Source: Oscillospiraceae bacterium
GTDB taxonomy: Bacteria; Bacillota; Clostridia; Oscillospirales; Ruminococcaceae
Length of the DNA stretch: 64,000 nt
Reading direction: 5' to 3'
NCBI GenBank assembly: GCA_022787085.1
Contig: JALFVE010000033.1
Span: forward strand, 1 to 64,000
Below the pieces are notes generated by a model. That model made no database searches. It saw nothing but the letters and a program-made list of their open reading frames with translations, and was not told the origin of the DNA. A program made the translations under genes and the position numbers. This document shows, in pieces, positions 1-7,398 of this stretch (the first letter of the stretch is position 1; each line of letters starts with the position of its first letter).

Positions 1-228
1 CTTAATCTTCGCTGGGCGACCTGTTGACTTGCGTCCTCGACGTTATTTTTATAAGCCTTTTTTGCCTTCTTCAAGATAGTTTCGCTCCAATTTTGCTACT
101 ATATCATTTTTGCTTTTTTCGAAATCACGTGCTGTTTCACGGTAACTCTTGTGCTCTTTGTGAATTGTTTCTACTACTTTGATTTTTAATTCCGGCGTGT
201 ACATTTTATTTGGCTGTCCTTTTGGCAT
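1..228 (-). pseudogene. IS3-family transposase OrfA, decayed N-terminal fragment
   Basis: Reading leftwards from an ATG at 228 (AAAGGGGG-type ribosome site just upstream) gives a 59-residue peptide with the helix-turn-helix start of IS3/IS150 OrfA proteins: MYTPELKIKVVETI, then SYRETARDFE, then YLEEGKKGL. The frame stops at 49-51. Two codons later there is another stop, after which the same frame continues with RRGRKSTGRPAKI, a stretch normally found in one piece in intact OrfA proteins. Two in-frame stops therefore break a recognisable gene, which then runs off the left edge. It is probably inactive. It could alternatively be an element using unusual recoding, which is much less likely. Confidence 0.75.
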
Positions 229-282
229 AAAAATGCCCCCTTTCGTTATTTTCAATATCGGTATTTTTTTATTATACCACAT

Positions 283-307
283 GGTCTAACAAAAGGGGAG
301 CATTTCA
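283..307. repeat. probable terminal end of the IS3-like element
   Basis: The sequence beginning GGTCTAACAAAAGGGGAGCA lies about 55 bases upstream of the transposase start and resembles the terminal inverted repeats of IS150-type elements (GTCTAACAAAAGGGG pattern). The opposite end is outside the window, so the inverted repeat cannot be paired. A TGG-TATAAT extended -10 at 271-279 on the minus strand could drive the transposase. Confidence 0.4.
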
Positions 308-327
308 TGAAGAGACGGGAGATTTTT

Positions 328-2991
328 TTAATTTTCCGTATTCCTGATATTTTCAACAATGGGAGAATTTATGATACGTTTTGCAGGCACCCACGAAGCG
401 GCAGCGGCAATAATAAACGCAGCCGCAGCGGCAATAAGGATATATTTAAGAGGAGCAGCAGCCGAGAAGGAAAGCCCCAGATCCTCCATAGTCAGATCTT
501 CAAAATGCATTTTGAAGGGGAGCTGAATAACAATAACAGCAGCCTCCACAATAAGCAAGGAGGAAAAGCTTGCCAGACCCGCATAAATCAGGCTTTCGGA
601 GAGAATAAGCCTGTGAAGCTGTTTGTCGGACATTCCGCAGGCTCTGAGCATAGCAAGCTCCGAAGTCCTGCCCAGAACATTTGTAGAGATGATATTGACA
701 ATATTGACCGCCGCAATAAGAGCGATAATGAAAATAGCAAAGAAGCCCACAGTCTTGACGATACCAAGCCTTGCCAGCTCCATCGCCATATCTGAGGCGT
801 TGTCGGTATAGCTGTTGTAGAAGTGCCTGTCAAGGTAATTTCTTGCATCCTTTTCAAAGCCGTCCGCAGCGTCAGCGTAAACCGACCTCATAAAGATGGT
901 GTATTCACCGCCCTCATATTCCATATTCACAGAGGAGCTGTCGATCCTCAGCTCGGAAATGAGCTTTTCGTAGGAGTCCTGCGCCATAACTCCCGAAACG
1001 CCATTGTCACATGAGAAATAAGTGCGGTTGTCAGTGGAATATGCCCCCGCAATATTGAGCGTCACAGGCTCTAAAAAGGACACCAGGCTTTCGTTGAACG
1101 GACCTGAGGAAATGCTGTCGGGAATATCCTCCGTTAAGCGGTAAAGCGCATTTCCCGCCCTGTCCTTCATCACAGGATCAATGAGAACAGCGCCCGATGC
1201 TTCAAGCCGGTCATAGGAAATCCCGCTTTCGGGAACTATGAATTTATCAAAGGTCTCCCTATTGACGGGATGAACGCTGAAGGCAATACCGCTGTATTCA
1301 TAGGCGTCCGTTCCCGGGATAAGATTCAGCTGGTCATTAGTGAGAAAAAATTTATAAACGCAGTCATACTGAACATTTTCAAAATAACCCGAAGCGATCA
1401 TTTCCTCTGTAACGCTGTTGATATCCAAGGGAGAAAGTGACATAGTCTCAATGGTAAAATCATATGGGAGCCTGTTTTCCTCAAATTCCCTTGAAACCTT
1501 ATCATCAGCAAGCTCAGCGCCGTAGGAAAAGCTTGTGAAAAGAACTATGCTCATGACCATTGAAACCATGGTGATAATGTATCTCTTTTTATTCCGCTTG
1601 ATGCTCAGAGACGAATAAGCGGCAATGAAGCTTCTGCCCTTTTCAAGTCCCGAGCGGTGACGAGGAAGAGCGATCCTTTCATTTTTGCCTGCCGAGTTCA
1701 TAGCCTCAACGGGCGACGAGCGAATGGAGCGAAGACCAGTTGAAACGGCAGAAACCACCACCCACAGAACGCCGATTATTGCCGAGGAAATAAAAACATA
1801 GGGTCTTAGCTCAAAAACCAGCATATCTCTTAAATTATAGCCCATGGCCTCAGTGTTCAGATAGGGAAGCTCCTTTACGGCATTGTAAATGCCCGAGGCG
1901 CAGCCTGTTCCGAGAAGAATGCCCGCAGCAACTCCGGGAACGGCAAGGAAAACCGCCTCCCATACAACAAGAGCGAATACCTGCTTTGCCGAAGCGCCCA
2001 CTGCCTTGAGAAGACCGAACTGCCTTATGCGTTCCTTTGCGGACATTTCGAAGGAATTGTCAATGACCATTCTCACGCAGAACATAAGGAAAATGACCAC
2101 CAGATAAACCAGCGCAAAGAACAGCGCCTCTGAAAATTTAGCCTGAACGCCCTTGCCCTCAAGATCGAGAAGCTCCTGATTCATACCGTAGCTGAAATCG
2201 TCTATCTCGTAGCCTGCGTCCTGAAAAGCATAGTGCATATCCCAGTAAAGGTCGTTAGCCTTGTCTGAAAAGCGTGCCAGCACATTGTCCGAGAGATATG
2301 AGTAGGATTTCAGCCTTGTGTCGGAATAATCAACAATATTGCTGCCCTCGGAAAAGCCCACAACGGTAAAGCTTATTTCCGAAACGTCGATGATGTCAAA
2401 AGCCTCGGAGAGGGAGGCGGGCACATTTTCAAATCCATTTTCGGCGTCTGTCTTAGCCTTGCAGGTGACAAGCTCAGCGGAAACGGTATCGCCGATATCA
2501 GGATATCCCCATAAATAGGCGCTCTGGATGCTGAGAACGATCTCACCGTCATTTTCGGGAAGCCTGCCCTCAGTGACCTTGTTCATATTGCCCGGGAGCA
2601 TGGTAAGCTCACCTGCCCTGAAGCGCAGGAAAACATCGTTAACAGGCGCTCCGTTCAGAATAAGGTATTCCATCTGAGCGTCGGAATCCCTCATCTGCCC
2701 GTAATCCACCTCAGTGCTGCTTGTGTAGGATGAAACGCTGTAAATCTGAGTTTCGCTGAAAATATCCATGCTTCGGACGGATAGAAGCTGATCCTTGTCA
2801 AGCCCGTTGAAAACAACGTGATATGTACCGTTTGTCTCCCTGCAGATGTTCAGGGAGGCAGCCCGATAAACAGAAACAGCGGCTAATATCACGGTCATAA
2901 AAGCGGTAGCGGTGATAATGGCAATAATTGTCATAATAGTATGTTTTTTCTGACCCTTGAGATATCTCAGGGAAATTTCGCTGAGCTTCAT
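328..2991 (-). CDS. ABC transporter permease, FtsX/MacB type, 887 residues
   Basis: The protein has the two-block layout of large FtsX-type permeases: a membrane helix at about residues 18-40, a long extracytoplasmic region, three helices at about 285-420, a second N-terminal-type helix near 470-490, another extracytoplasmic region, and three final helices at about 740-880. The motif RIRQFGLLKAVGAS followed by a Gly-rich helix and later GRTSELAMLRACGMS are the usual FtsX signatures. Family members export peptides or lipoproteins or act in antibiotic sensing; the substrate here is unknown. The partner ATPase gene is not next to it, which is unusual. The ribosome site AAAGGAGCG lies about 10 bases before the ATG. 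It follows nadE on the same strand after a short gap holding palindromes. Confidence 0.85.
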   Translation of the reverse strand: MKLSEISLRYLKGQKKHTIMTIIAIITATAFMTVILAAVSVYRAASLNICRETNGTYHVVFNGLDKDQLLSVRSMDIFSETQIYSVSSYTSSTEVDYGQMRDSDAQMEYLILNGAPVNDVFLRFRAGELTMLPGNMNKVTEGRLPENDGEIVLSIQSAYLWGYPDIGDTVSAELVTCKAKTDAENGFENVPASLSEAFDIIDVSEISFTVVGFSEGSNIVDYSDTRLKSYSYLSDNVLARFSDKANDLYWDMHYAFQDAGYEIDDFSYGMNQELLDLEGKGVQAKFSEALFFALVYLVVIFLMFCVRMVIDNSFEMSAKERIRQFGLLKAVGASAKQVFALVVWEAVFLAVPGVAAGILLGTGCASGIYNAVKELPYLNTEAMGYNLRDMLVFELRPYVFISSAIIGVLWVVVSAVSTGLRSIRSSPVEAMNSAGKNERIALPRHRSGLEKGRSFIAAYSSLSIKRNKKRYIITMVSMVMSIVLFTSFSYGAELADDKVSREFEENRLPYDFTIETMSLSPLDINSVTEEMIASGYFENVQYDCVYKFFLTNDQLNLIPGTDAYEYSGIAFSVHPVNRETFDKFIVPESGISYDRLEASGAVLIDPVMKDRAGNALYRLTEDIPDSISSGPFNESLVSFLEPVTLNIAGAYSTDNRTYFSCDNGVSGVMAQDSYEKLISELRIDSSSVNMEYEGGEYTIFMRSVYADAADGFEKDARNYLDRHFYNSYTDNASDMAMELARLGIVKTVGFFAIFIIALIAAVNIVNIISTNVLGRTSELAMLRACGMSDKQLHRLILSESLIYAGLASFSSLLIVEAAVIVIQLPFKMHFEDLTMEDLGLSFSAAAPLKYILIAAAAAFIIAAAASWVPAKRIINSPIVENIRNTEN

Positions 2992-3027
2992 AGAAAATAA
3001 TCGCTCCTTTGTGTAATGGGAATGGAG

Positions 3028-3064
3028 ATCGTCAGACGATTATATATATATATCGTCAGACGAT
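3028..3064. promoter_or_regulatory. two copies of a 13-bp palindrome ahead of the permease gene
   Basis: ATCGTCAGACGAT occurs at 3028-3040 and again at 3052-3064, separated by an alternating TA tract, and a partial third copy (ATATCGTC) follows at 3069-3076. Each copy is an inverted repeat around one central base. The second copy overlaps the nadE stop codon. On the minus strand a TTGACG at about 3072-3077 and AT-rich -10-like sequences flank them, so they sit where a repressor or activator of the permease gene would bind. Operator function is inferred from position and symmetry. Confidence 0.5.
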
Positions 3065-4975
3065 ATTCATATCGTCAAGTTCGCTGAGCCAGAGAGCCGC
3101 CGAAGCGTCCGAGGGCATTCTCCAGTCTCCCCTGGGGGAGAGTGTAACAGAACCCACCTTGGGACCGTCGGGGAGACAGGAGCGCTTGAACTGCTGAGAG
3201 AAAAATCTTCTTACAAATATCCGCAGCCACTTGAGAATAGTATCGTCGGAATAAGCGCCCTCAAAGGCAATTTTAGCAATGCGGAATATCTTTTTGGGAG
3301 AGAAGCCGCAGCGGACCATATAATAAAGGAAGAAATCGTGCAGCTCATAGGGACCCACGATATCCTCGGTTTTCTGGGAGATCATGCCGTCCTCGGAGGG
3401 AGGGAGCAGCTCGGGAGAAACGGGGGTATCAAGAATATCTTCAAGCACCCGTGAAAGCTCGCCCGAGGTCCTGTCCGCCTCGTATGCCACAAGATGGCGG
3501 ACGAGAGTTTTGGGAATGGAGCAGTTCACACCATACATGGACATATGATCGCCGTTGTAGGTAGCCCAGCCCAGAGCCAGCTCGGAAAGGTCGCCCGTAC
3601 CGATAACGATTCCGCCTGTCATGTTGGCAATATCCATAATGACCTGAGTGCGTTCTCTTGCCTGACCGTTTTCGTAGGAAACATCGTGAACGTCCTCGCT
3701 CTGCCCGATATCCTTGAAATGCTGACGGACGGAAGCAGAAATGTCAATTTCCCTGATAGAAGCACCATATTCCTCGGCAAGAGTGAGAGCATTGCTTTTA
3801 GTTCGCTTTGTGGTGCCGAAGCAGGGCATGGTAATAGCGATAATGCCCTTTCTGTCAAGTGAAAGCATATCAAAGGCATGAACAGTAACGATAAGCGCAA
3901 GAGTGGAATCAAGCCCGCCCGAAAGCCCGATAACGGCAGTCTTTCCGCCTATATGCCTGAGCCTTGTGGCAAGACCCGTAGCCTGCATGGTGAGAATTTC
4001 CTCGCAGCGTGCGGCAAGATCTGACTTGTCCGAAGGAACGAAGGGGGTTCTGGGGAAATATCTTCCGAGTGTCAGTTCCTTTTCGGTATCAAGCTCAAAT
4101 TCCATCATTCGTTCATATTTAAAATCGGATGAACGGGGATAGGTGTTCATTCTTCGTCTTTCGCCCGCAAGCCTTTCAAGGTCCATGTCACCGTAAATAA
4201 TGCCGCTTGAAAAGGGCTTGCTTTCGGCGAGTCTTGAGCCGTTCTCATAAATCATCGAATGACCCGAAAAGATCATATCCTGAGTGGATTCGCCGAAGCC
4301 GCAGTCGGTGTAGATATATCCGCAGACAAGCTTAGCGCTCTGCATTTCAACCAGCTTGCGGCGGTATTCCTTCTTGCCGATTACCTCATCGGAAGCGGAT
4401 GGATTGCAGATTATAAGCGCACCTCTTAGCGCAAGCTCCTCGGAGGGCGAACAGGGGACCCACAGATCCTCGCATATCTCCACACCGAAAATAAAATCGG
4501 TATTATTCTTATCACAGAAAAGAAAATCTCCCATATAGGTGTCAAGCTCATCAATAAAAACAAGCGAGCTGCCACTCCATGGAGTAAAATGCCTTGCCTC
4601 GTAAAATTCCGAGTAATTCGGTATGTTTTTCTTCGGAACAAGACCGAGTATTTCACCCTTGCAGCAGACAGCAGCGCAGTTGAAAAGCTTTCCCGAAAAT
4701 GTAACGGGAAGTCCGACAATAAAAACTATCTCAAGCTCGGCAGTTTCCTCAAGAATATGCCTGAGAGCATTGGCTGCGCCGTTTAAAAGGGTCTTTGACA
4801 AAAACAGATCGCCGCAGGTGTAGCCCGTAATGCAAAGCTCGGGGAGAGTCAGAAGGGAGCAGCCGTTATCGGCAGCCTCTCTCACAGCCTTTATAATTTC
4901 TTCGGCGTTGTAATTGCAGTCAGCCACCTTCAGGTCGGGAACTGCGCAGCCGCATCTGATGAATCCGTCCTTCAT
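3056..4975 (-). CDS. nadE: NAD+ synthetase, glutamine-hydrolysing
   Basis: Catalyses the last step of NAD synthesis: nicotinate adenine dinucleotide to NAD+ using ATP and ammonia released from glutamine. The N-terminal half is a nitrilase-type glutaminase with the expected Glu (LPEL, residue 46), Lys (VPKKNIP, about 115) and Cys (VEICEDLW, 168). The C-terminal half is the synthetase with the ATP pyrophosphatase loop SGGLDS at about 352-357 and the downstream GTGDLSELALGWATYNGD region. At 639 residues it is the normal length for the two-domain enzyme, so it carries its own ammonia source. I chose the ATG at 4975; a TTG nine bases upstream is possible but lies too close to the ribosome site. 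The other NAD gene in the window, nadA, is far away at 41849. Confidence 0.95.
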   Translation of the reverse strand: MKDGFIRCGCAVPDLKVADCNYNAEEIIKAVREAADNGCSLLTLPELCITGYTCGDLFLSKTLLNGAANALRHILEETAELEIVFIVGLPVTFSGKLFNCAAVCCKGEILGLVPKKNIPNYSEFYEARHFTPWSGSSLVFIDELDTYMGDFLFCDKNNTDFIFGVEICEDLWVPCSPSEELALRGALIICNPSASDEVIGKKEYRRKLVEMQSAKLVCGYIYTDCGFGESTQDMIFSGHSMIYENGSRLAESKPFSSGIIYGDMDLERLAGERRRMNTYPRSSDFKYERMMEFELDTEKELTLGRYFPRTPFVPSDKSDLAARCEEILTMQATGLATRLRHIGGKTAVIGLSGGLDSTLALIVTVHAFDMLSLDRKGIIAITMPCFGTTKRTKSNALTLAEEYGASIREIDISASVRQHFKDIGQSEDVHDVSYENGQARERTQVIMDIANMTGGIVIGTGDLSELALGWATYNGDHMSMYGVNCSIPKTLVRHLVAYEADRTSGELSRVLEDILDTPVSPELLPPSEDGMISQKTEDIVGPYELHDFFLYYMVRCGFSPKKIFRIAKIAFEGAYSDDTILKWLRIFVRRFFSQQFKRSCLPDGPKVGSVTLSPRGDWRMPSDASAALWLSELDDMNIV

Positions 4976-5062
4976 AGAAACCAAGCGTCCTTTCGTGTTT
5001 CGGGAAAAATCATATCCGAAGCATATGGATAAAAATGTTAATATAAAACTTCAATGCATATA

Positions 5063-5095
5063 ATTATACATAATAATTTTACCGCAGAGTAAAAT
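5063..5095 (-). promoter_or_regulatory. nadE promoter with overlapping inverted repeat
   Basis: A TATAAT lies on the minus strand at 5063-5068, with a weak TTTACT at 5088-5093 (19-base spacer). The -35 region is covered by a perfect inverted repeat, ATTTTAC-CGCAGA-GTAAAAT, at 5076-5095. An 11-base part, ATTTTACCGCA, recurs inside the nadA promoter at 42812-42822. This suggests a transcription factor site, possibly NAD-linked. The 310-base gap between nadE and yicC also holds the yicC promoter described separately; I see no gene in it. Confidence 0.5.
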
Positions 5096-5146
5096 TAAAT
5101 GTATGACCCAATTGTAACCTTTTTATGAATAATTGAATCAAAAATC

Positions 5147-5175
5147 TTGATTTATCAGGCAATGTATGGTATAAT
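5147..5175 (+). promoter_or_regulatory. sigma-A promoter of the yicC operon
   Basis: TTGATT at 5147-5152 and TATAAT at 5170-5175 are separated by exactly 17 bases. The leader contains a small hairpin, CTGCGG at 5243-5248 pairing with CCGCAG at 5256-5261, just before the ribosome site AAGGAG. Confidence 0.8.
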
Positions 5176-5285
5176 AATATAAGCTATTGCAAAACGGACG
5201 TGATTATTCAAAGGATTTTGCAGTATCGGGAAAAATAAGACTCTGCGGGGCATTTCCGCAGGCAGATAATTAAGGAGCAGATATA

Positions 5286-6164
5286 ATGATAAAAAGCATG
5301 ACAGGTTTCGGAAGAGCCGAGCAGATAATCGACGGCAGAGATATCATCGTCGAGATACGCTCGGTGAATCACCGCTATTATGAATTTTCCGCAAGAGTGC
5401 CCAGAGCCTACGGCTACATCGAGGAAAAGCTCAAGGGCTTTCTGAACGGCAGGATATCCAGAGGAAAGGTGGAGGTAAGCGTCTCCATCACCGCCGTTGA
5501 GGCTTGCGATACTCTTATCGAGATAAACCGCACAGCCGCAAAGGGCTATGTGGATGCCCTGAGAAGCGTGGGGGAGGAGCTTGGACTTTCGGATGATCTG
5601 ACCCTCTCGCAGCTTGTAAGGCTCCCCGATATTTTCACCGTGAGAAAGGCAGCCGCCGACGAGGAGGAGATCTGGAACGGCGTCAGGACGGTAGCGGACG
5701 AGGCAGCATCAAGGTTTATCGCCATGAGGGAAGCTGAAGGACTTAAAATGAAGGAGGACGTTCTCGAGCGTGCGGATATAATCGAAAGGCTTGTGGACGA
5801 GGTGGAAAGGCTCTCGCCTCTTTCGGCTGAGAATTACAGGAACAAGCTGTATTCCCGTCTCTGCGAGGTTCTGGCGGATAAGAATATCGACGAGCAGAGG
5901 CTTGTGACAGAAGCAGCGATATTTGCGGACAAAACCGCAGTTGCCGAGGAAACGGTAAGGCTCAAGAGCCATATCCGACAGCTTCGGGATATGCTTTCTC
6001 TTGACGAGCCTGTGGGCAGAAAGCTTGATTTTCTCATTCAGGAATTTAACCGTGAAGCCAATACCATCGGCTCCAAGGCACAGGATATAGCAGTTACGAA
6101 GATAGTGGTTGATCTCAAGTCCGAGATCGAGAAGATCAGGGAGCAGATACAGAATATCGAATAA
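5286..6164 (+). CDS. yicC: YicC/YloC family endoribonuclease-like protein
   Basis: The start [12 protein letters not shown] and the following [12 protein letters not shown] are the signature of the YicC/YloC family, and the C-terminus ([19 protein letters not shown], then [16 protein letters not shown]) is the conserved DUF1732 tail. Family members have been linked to endoribonuclease activity and stationary-phase survival. At 292 residues it is full length. The ribosome site AAGGAG sits 8-9 bases before the ATG. It opens a classical Firmicutes cluster, yicC-remA-gmk-rpoZ-priA-def-fmt, on one strand with short gaps. Confidence 0.93.
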   Translation: MIKSMTGFGRAEQIIDGRDIIVEIRSVNHRYYEFSARVPRAYGYIEEKLKGFLNGRISRGKVEVSVSITAVEACDTLIEINRTAAKGYVDALRSVGEELGLSDDLTLSQLVRLPDIFTVRKAAADEEEIWNGVRTVADEAASRFIAMREAEGLKMKEDVLERADIIERLVDEVERLSPLSAENYRNKLYSRLCEVLADKNIDEQRLVTEAAIFADKTAVAEETVRLKSHIRQLRDMLSLDEPVGRKLDFLIQEFNREANTIGSKAQDIAVTKIVVDLKSEIEKIREQIQNIE

Positions 6165-6192
6165 GGAACGATGTTTGAAAGGATGGAAAAAA

Positions 6193-6462
6193 ATGCAGCT
6201 TATTCCCATCGGCTACGGGAACGCAGTTTCCGCCGAAAGATTAGTGGCGGTGGTAAGCCCCGAATCCGCACCCATCAAGCGGATAATACAGGACGCAAGG
6301 GACAGAGGGATGCTCATTGACGCCACCTACGGAAGAAAAACGAAATCGGTGCTTATCATGGACAGCGATCATGTGGTGCTGTCGGCGGTGCTGCCGTCCT
6401 CCATTGCAGGACGGGCTGAAAACGCATCGGAATCGGATATGACGGATAATGACGAGGAATAA
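6193..6462 (+). CDS. remA: RemA-type regulator (DUF370)
   Basis: An 89-residue protein starting [20 protein letters not shown] and containing [23 protein letters not shown], the hallmark of RemA/YlzA proteins. In Bacillus RemA is a DNA-binding activator of biofilm matrix and osmoprotection genes. The ATG at 6193 is chosen over earlier in-frame codons because those lie inside yicC and because AAAGGA is about 9 bases upstream. The C-terminal tail after residue 80 is acidic and not part of the conserved fold. Position between yicC and gmk matches Bacillus. Its target genes in this organism cannot be told from the window. Confidence 0.9.
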   Translation: MQLIPIGYGNAVSAERLVAVVSPESAPIKRIIQDARDRGMLIDATYGRKTKSVLIMDSDHVVLSAVLPSSIAGRAENASESDMTDNDEE

Positions 6463-6489
6463 CAGCTTTTTTGAAAGGAAGGAAAATTC

Positions 6490-7092
6490 ATGTCAAAGGG
6501 ACTTTTAATAGTTGTGTCCGCACCCTCGGGCTGCGGAAAGGGAACGGTGCTTGCGGAGGTGCTCAAAAGGGATAATTTCTATTATTCCGTATCGGCAACC
6601 ACCCGTCCGCCCAGACCCGAGGATGTTGACGGAGTGACCTATCACTTTTTGACAAGGGAGAAATTCGAGGAGCTTATCGCCTCGGGAGGCGTGCTGGAAT
6701 ATGCGGAGTACTGCGGAAATTATTACGGCACACCGAAAAAAGCGGTTGAGGATAAGCTCAGCGAGGGAAAGGATGTTATCCTTGAGATAGAGGTTCAGGG
6801 AGCCATGAAAATCAAGGAGCTTTGTCCCGAAGCAGTATTTATTTTCATTCTGCCGCCATCTCTCGAGACGCTGAGAGAGCGCCTTGAAAAGCGTGGTACC
6901 GAGACTGCCGAGGTCATAAATAAAAGGGTCGCCGAGGCAAAGGGCGAGATCGAAAAATCCTATAATTACGATTATGTCATCGTAAATGATGACCTGAGCG
7001 AGGCTGTAAGCGACTTTATCAAGGCGGTAGATGCGGAAAAGCTCACCGCAAAGAGAAATATCTCTCTTATCGACAGTATTCTCGGCAAATAA
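6490..7092 (+). CDS. gmk: guanylate kinase
   Basis: Phosphorylates GMP to GDP with ATP. The P-loop near the N-terminus reads SAPSGCGKGT (residues about 10-19), followed by the GMP-binding segment SATTRPPRPEDVDGVTYHFLT and the conserved EYAEYCGNYYGTP and EIEVQGA motifs. The length of 200 residues is typical. An AAAGGAAGG ribosome site precedes the ATG. It lies between remA and rpoZ as in many Firmicutes. Confidence 0.97.
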   Translation: MSKGLLIVVSAPSGCGKGTVLAEVLKRDNFYYSVSATTRPPRPEDVDGVTYHFLTREKFEELIASGGVLEYAEYCGNYYGTPKKAVEDKLSEGKDVILEIEVQGAMKIKELCPEAVFIFILPPSLETLRERLEKRGTETAEVINKRVAEAKGEIEKSYNYDYVIVNDDLSEAVSDFIKAVDAEKLTAKRNISLIDSILGK

Positions 7093-7097
7093 AACAG

Positions 7098-7126
7098 TTG
7101 CAATTTTCATAAATATATGATATAAT
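7098..7126 (+). promoter_or_regulatory. sigma-A promoter upstream of rpoZ
   Basis: TTGCAA at 7098-7103 and TATAAT at 7121-7126 have a 17-base spacer. This internal promoter would let rpoZ-priA and the genes after them be transcribed independently of yicC-gmk. Confidence 0.75.
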
Positions 7127-7160
7127 AAAATAATATGATTTTTTTAAGGAGAGTTCAGTT

Positions 7161-7391
7161 ATGTTAAGACCCGCAATGAATCAGATCGCAACACACGGCG
7201 AAAGCTATTATTCCGTTGTAATAGGCGTTGCAAAGCGTGCAAGAGAGATCGCAGACGAGCTTACCGAAAAGAATATGACTCTTGAGGAAAAGCCCGTAAA
7301 GACCGCTGTGGACGAGTTTGCAGCAAGGAAATTCTCCATTATCGAGGATCCTTCCGTAAGACCCACAAAGTCCACCGAGGGAACAAACTGA
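7161..7391 (+). CDS. rpoZ: RNA polymerase omega subunit
   Basis: A 76-residue protein with the omega pattern: RPAMNQI near the start, SYYSVVIGVAKRAREIADE (the conserved helix that clamps the beta-prime C-terminus), then KPVKTAVDEFAARKFSI. Omega assists RNA polymerase assembly and, in some bacteria, ppGpp response. The ribosome site AAGGAGAG is well placed. Position after gmk supports the call. Confidence 0.93.
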   Translation: MLRPAMNQIATHGESYYSVVIGVAKRAREIADELTEKNMTLEEKPVKTAVDEFAARKFSIIEDPSVRPTKSTEGTN

Positions 7392-7398
7392 TAATAGT

